64,000 bases of DNA from Setophaga petechia (taxonomy: Eukaryota; Chordata; Aves; Passeriformes; Parulidae), in the NCBI GenBank assembly GCA_024362935.1, contig JANCRA010000025.1:13790936-13854935 (forward strand). Reading direction: 5' to 3'. The notes below the pieces were generated by a model. That model did not search any database. It saw nothing but the letters and a program-made list of their open reading frames with translations, and was not told the DNA's origin. Made by a program: the position numbers and the translations under genes. Positions within the stretch are counted from its first letter, which is position 1; every line of letters starts with the position of its first letter. This document shows, piece after piece, positions 62,001 to 64,000 of this stretch.

Positions 62001-63689
62001 CCTAAAGGGTAAAGGGAGAACATGAATAGCAAGAACAAGACTGGCATGTATTTGACATTAGATTAGTTTCCAGACTATAATTTATAGTGGACTAATCTAA
62101 TACAGAGTCATGTCTATGATCTCCCACTACAGAGGGTCTGGCTGTAAAGATGCTGAGGAGCTGTGGTTGCTGCTCTCAGCAGAGCTGGTGCACCAGGCTG
62201 GGCATGCTGCAGCTGTCTGACCCTCCTGTGGCTGGCAATGTCACCTTCTTCCCTATGAGAGCAGCAACAGACATTACAGTGGTGCTTGAAACAACAGGGA
62301 CTCCCAGGGGCTCTGATCAAATCCTACTCAAACAGCTACAAGGATGTGATCTTGGCCCTAAAAGCTTACAGCCCTTGCAATGATGCTAAGAGCCTGTTTA
62401 AACATTGCCAGGATTGAAAAGTGTTAATTATTTGTTTTGACTCCCACTTGGTATCAATGATACTGGAGGTGAAGAGGGGAGTACTTTTAAATTTCTAACT
62501 GTTCAAATCAGCCATGAAAGGATAATGACATTTCTGACACACTCATTGTTTATGTTAATGGTTGGGATGCTGCAAGACTGGGATCTGCATCCCACGGTGG
62601 AAACTGGGAGGGGGAAGTTGGGAAGATTGCTCAGGGTCACATCCAATCTGGCTTTGAACACTTCCAGGGATGGAGCAGCCACAACTTCTCTGGGCAACCT
62701 GTTCTGGTGCCTCACCACCCTCTGAGTAGGCTTACTAATATCTAATCTAAATCTCTCCTCTTTTAATTCAGTGCTGATCCCCCTGGTCCTGTCACTACCT
62801 GCCCTATAAAATGTTGCTCTCTCTTCCTTTTATAAGCCCACTTGAAGTGCTGGAAGTGACAGACTTGTACACAGCAAGCAAAGAACATAAAGATTTCAGT
62901 GTTGGACGTAGCCCCTTCCTCCTCTAGTGCCCTCAGACTTTCCAGCACACTTCCAGGTCTGCTACAGAACCACCTCACCTTTTTGGGGGATGCAGCACTT
63001 TTGGCTGAAATACAGAATAAGGTTGGGAGCCTGTTCATGGAGTGTGTCTGTGGGAAAAAGAGAGGCCCTGGCTGGAACATGCTGAGTAAATAGGGATGTC
63101 TGGTATTTCTCGTTGTTTTTGCTTCCTCTGTCCCTTCTCCACTCTTGAAAGACTTAAGGATCCATATTGTAAGTTAAACCAAATGCCACAATTGCTGGAA
63201 ATGTGCATTCACCCAATCCATCCCCCTCTTCCTCTCCTTAGGGCTTTTCCTGAAACCCAATGAGCACAATTTACAGCTCTCAGAAGCTTGTCTCCCACAT
63301 CCTGTGTTTTGTCCCAGCTCAGAAAGCAAAAGATGAGAAAGGATGAGTAGGATGAGGCTCCTTAAGCCAAGCCTACCTTTAGGCATGCGCTTTAAGATGC
63401 TGAACACCTTGCTCTGGTCAATGAGGCTTTTTGCCCTGAAGAAGTGCATGCTTGGAGGGAACTGTCCTGTAGTTATGGCTGCTTCCACTTCCTTCTTCTT
63501 GAGGTTTACCAGCTTTGTACTGAGCTGCTGCTCCTGCTTGCTCAGCACCAAGTTGCCACCTGTCTGATGGGCTTTCTCCTGCTGCATCAGGGAATCCCTG
63601 TCCTTCCAGAGAGGGCTGGGAAGGCAGGGGGCAGCCAGACTCAGGAGCAGGCATGCCAGCCTGATGCCTTGCCCAGATGGAGCTTTCAT
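46935..63689 (-). CDS. ADA2: Adenosine deaminase 2 (CECR1), complete coding region
   Basis: Secreted, zinc-dependent deaminase converting adenosine or deoxyadenosine to inosine or deoxyinosine extracellularly; also a monocyte/macrophage growth factor in mammals. Nine coding exons (minus): 63689-63377, 60954-60735, 53887-53677, 51113-50986, 49972-49882, 49594-49486, 48870-48713, 47891-47689, 47043-46935. Total is 1542 nt, 513 aa (human 511). The N-terminal hydrophobic [17 protein letters not shown] is a signal peptide. Zinc and catalytic residues are present: His109/His111 in VLHLHD, His353 and Glu356 in FFHAGETDW, His381 in RIGHG, Asp438/439 in ISPDDPP (human has SSDDP). The putative receptor-binding insert with its paired cysteines (CYICF...RC) is retained. 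All phases join without stops. Confidence 0.96.
47689..47891 (-). CDS. ADA2: ADA2 coding exon 8 (zinc Asp)
   Basis: Acceptor CACCCAG, donor GTAAGT. It encodes [40 protein letters not shown] and [17 protein letters not shown]. Confidence 0.94.
48713..48870 (-). CDS. ADA2: ADA2 coding exon 7
   Basis: Acceptor TGCTCAG, donor GTATGT. It encodes [32 protein letters not shown] with catalytic His381, and [12 protein letters not shown]. Confidence 0.94.
49486..49594 (-). CDS. ADA2: ADA2 coding exon 6 (HAGE motif)
   Basis: Acceptor CCCCAG, donor GTGAGC. It encodes [20 protein letters not shown] and [11 protein letters not shown], with the zinc-binding His353 and catalytic Glu356. Confidence 0.94.
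49882..49972 (-). CDS. ADA2: ADA2 coding exon 5
   Basis: Acceptor CTCTCTAG, donor GTAACT. It encodes [20 protein letters not shown] and [10 protein letters not shown], ending in phase 0. Confidence 0.92.
50986..51113 (-). CDS. ADA2: ADA2 coding exon 4
   Basis: Acceptor CACTGCAG, donor GTAGAG. It encodes [20 protein letters not shown] and [18 protein letters not shown]. Confidence 0.92.
52376..52500. repeat. 15-bp minisatellite in 60-bp higher-order units
   Basis: Monomer CTCACAGCCCTGCAG and variants. Two successive 60-bp blocks share the same order, with the CATTGCATCT variant first in each. It lies in ADA2 intron 3. Confidence 0.92.
53677..53887 (-). CDS. ADA2: ADA2 coding exon 3
   Basis: Acceptor TCTATAG, donor GTACGT. 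It encodes [36 protein letters not shown] and [17 protein letters not shown], each close to the human sequence. Confidence 0.94.
54133..54318. repeat. About 50-bp minisatellite, four copies
   Basis: Unit runs CTTTTATATCACTTATACTC then TGCTACCCAGGGTATCCCTAAC. The third copy lacks part of the unit. It lies in ADA2 intron 2, left of exon 3. Confidence 0.9.
55690..56080. other. CpG-enriched block in ADA2 intron 2
   Basis: A GC- and CpG-rich stretch in otherwise AT-richer intron, including a 17-bp stem hairpin at 55770-55811. It might be an internal promoter or just a GC-rich unique segment; no exon is recognised. Confidence 0.4.
57524..57541. repeat. Short (CA)n microsatellite
   Basis: CACACATACACACACACAC in ADA2 intron 2. 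Confidence 0.8.
58773..59077. repeat. 51-bp minisatellite, six copies
   Basis: Unit begins AGACTTCCATAAGAGAAGGA and ends GGGTCAGACCCCTCT. The period is a multiple of three, so frames stay open on both strands, but the encoded peptide is only the repeat. It lies in ADA2 intron 2. Confidence 0.93.
60735..60954 (-). CDS. ADA2: ADA2 coding exon 2 (HLHD zinc motif, receptor-binding insert)
   Basis: Acceptor GCACCAG-like, donor GTGAGT, phase 1-2. It encodes [40 protein letters not shown] and [17 protein letters not shown]. Nearly every third codon base is G or C, unlike the other ADA2 exons. Confidence 0.94.
61006..61200. repeat. 30-bp minisatellite next to ADA2 exon 2
   Basis: Unit begins GGGGTACCAGTTTGTTTGCC and ends CGGTTTGAT; five good copies and a degenerate tail. 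It lies in intron 1, about 50 bp from the exon 2 acceptor. Confidence 0.93.
62560..62860 (-). mobile_element. CR1 LINE fragment
   Basis: Read on the minus strand, it follows the CR1 3' region: CAGTACTTC-type start, GATTAGATATTAGTAAGCC, AGGTTGCCCAGAGAAGTTGT, CCATCCCTGGAAGTGTTCAA, GCCAGATTGGATGTGACCC. It lies in ADA2 intron 1. Confidence 0.8.
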
Positions 63690-63702
63690 CTTAGAGCTGC
63701 AC
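63377..63702 (-). CDS. ADA2: ADA2 first coding exon (signal peptide)
   Basis: ATG at 63689; the 13 bases before it follow an acceptor-like CCCTGTCCAG, so a noncoding 5' exon probably lies right of the window. It encodes [17 protein letters not shown], then [19 protein letters not shown] and FSILKRMPK. Donor GTAGGC, phase 1. Confidence 0.9.
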
Positions 63703-64000
63703 CTGGACAGGGAGAAAAGACTGAGGCATTAGCAGGGTCAGAAGGGAGCACCTTGGCAAGGGGATGTGAAGGTGTTGGGTTAACAACAACAACATGCAGA
63801 GGCAGGGGGTTAATGGGATGCTCAGAACTGGCAGGGACACCTGGTACCAGTGTCCCCTGAATTTAGGGCAATGGATCAGCACACTCCCTGTGGCTGCTGG
63901 GAAGGGTGAAGTGATGTTGCTCCTTGGATCACACTGGCATGCAGTAAGGCAAAGGGCCAGCCCTGGAATGGGGGACTGGTGGGCTCAGGATGCTGCCTGC

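Overview
The window is nuclear DNA from a bird, most likely a passerine. The genes are split by GT-AG introns. The CR1 LINE 3' ends and several LTRs look like avian families, and there is a fragment of bird mitochondrial DNA. No bacterial or phage features are present. The species call rests on recalled repeat families and protein resemblance, not on a search.

The gene order is that of the human cat-eye-syndrome interval (22q11): IL17RA (+), TMEM121B/CECR6 (-), HDHD5/CECR5 (-), ADA2/CECR1 (-). Positions 1-18877 hold IL17RA exons 2-13; exon 1 with the signal peptide lies left of the window. The introns carry at least two solo LTRs with target-site duplications and several local duplications, one of which copies the splice acceptor of exon 5. 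Positions 18878-24058 are the convergent 3' ends of IL17RA and TMEM121B. TMEM121B is one GC-rich coding exon (24059-25585) inside a large CpG island. Positions 25586-34212 are intergenic, and I see no gene there. HDHD5 occupies 34213-38204 in eight exons, with a CpG-island start. Positions 38205-46934 are intergenic: a nuclear copy of mitochondrial COX3/ATP6, a CR1 3' end, about 680 bp of G-rich tandem repeat, and an orphan CpG island. ADA2 runs from 63689 down to 46935 in nine coding exons. Its introns hold four minisatellites, a CpG-rich block with a strong hairpin, and a CR1 fragment.

The reading frames and splice phases of all three multi-exon genes close exactly: 2436, 1248 and 1542 coding bases, all divisible by three. 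The genes do not form a pathway. IL17RA is a cytokine receptor, TMEM121B a membrane protein of unknown role, HDHD5 a HAD-family putative mitochondrial hydrolase, and ADA2 a secreted adenosine deaminase. They are joined by old synteny. I found no undescribed multi-gene system. The most unusual content is duplicated exon-boundary fragments inside introns of two neighbouring genes. One of them (HDHD5) could be read as an in-frame 39-nt cassette exon, and the other (IL17RA) as a stop-introducing decoy exon.
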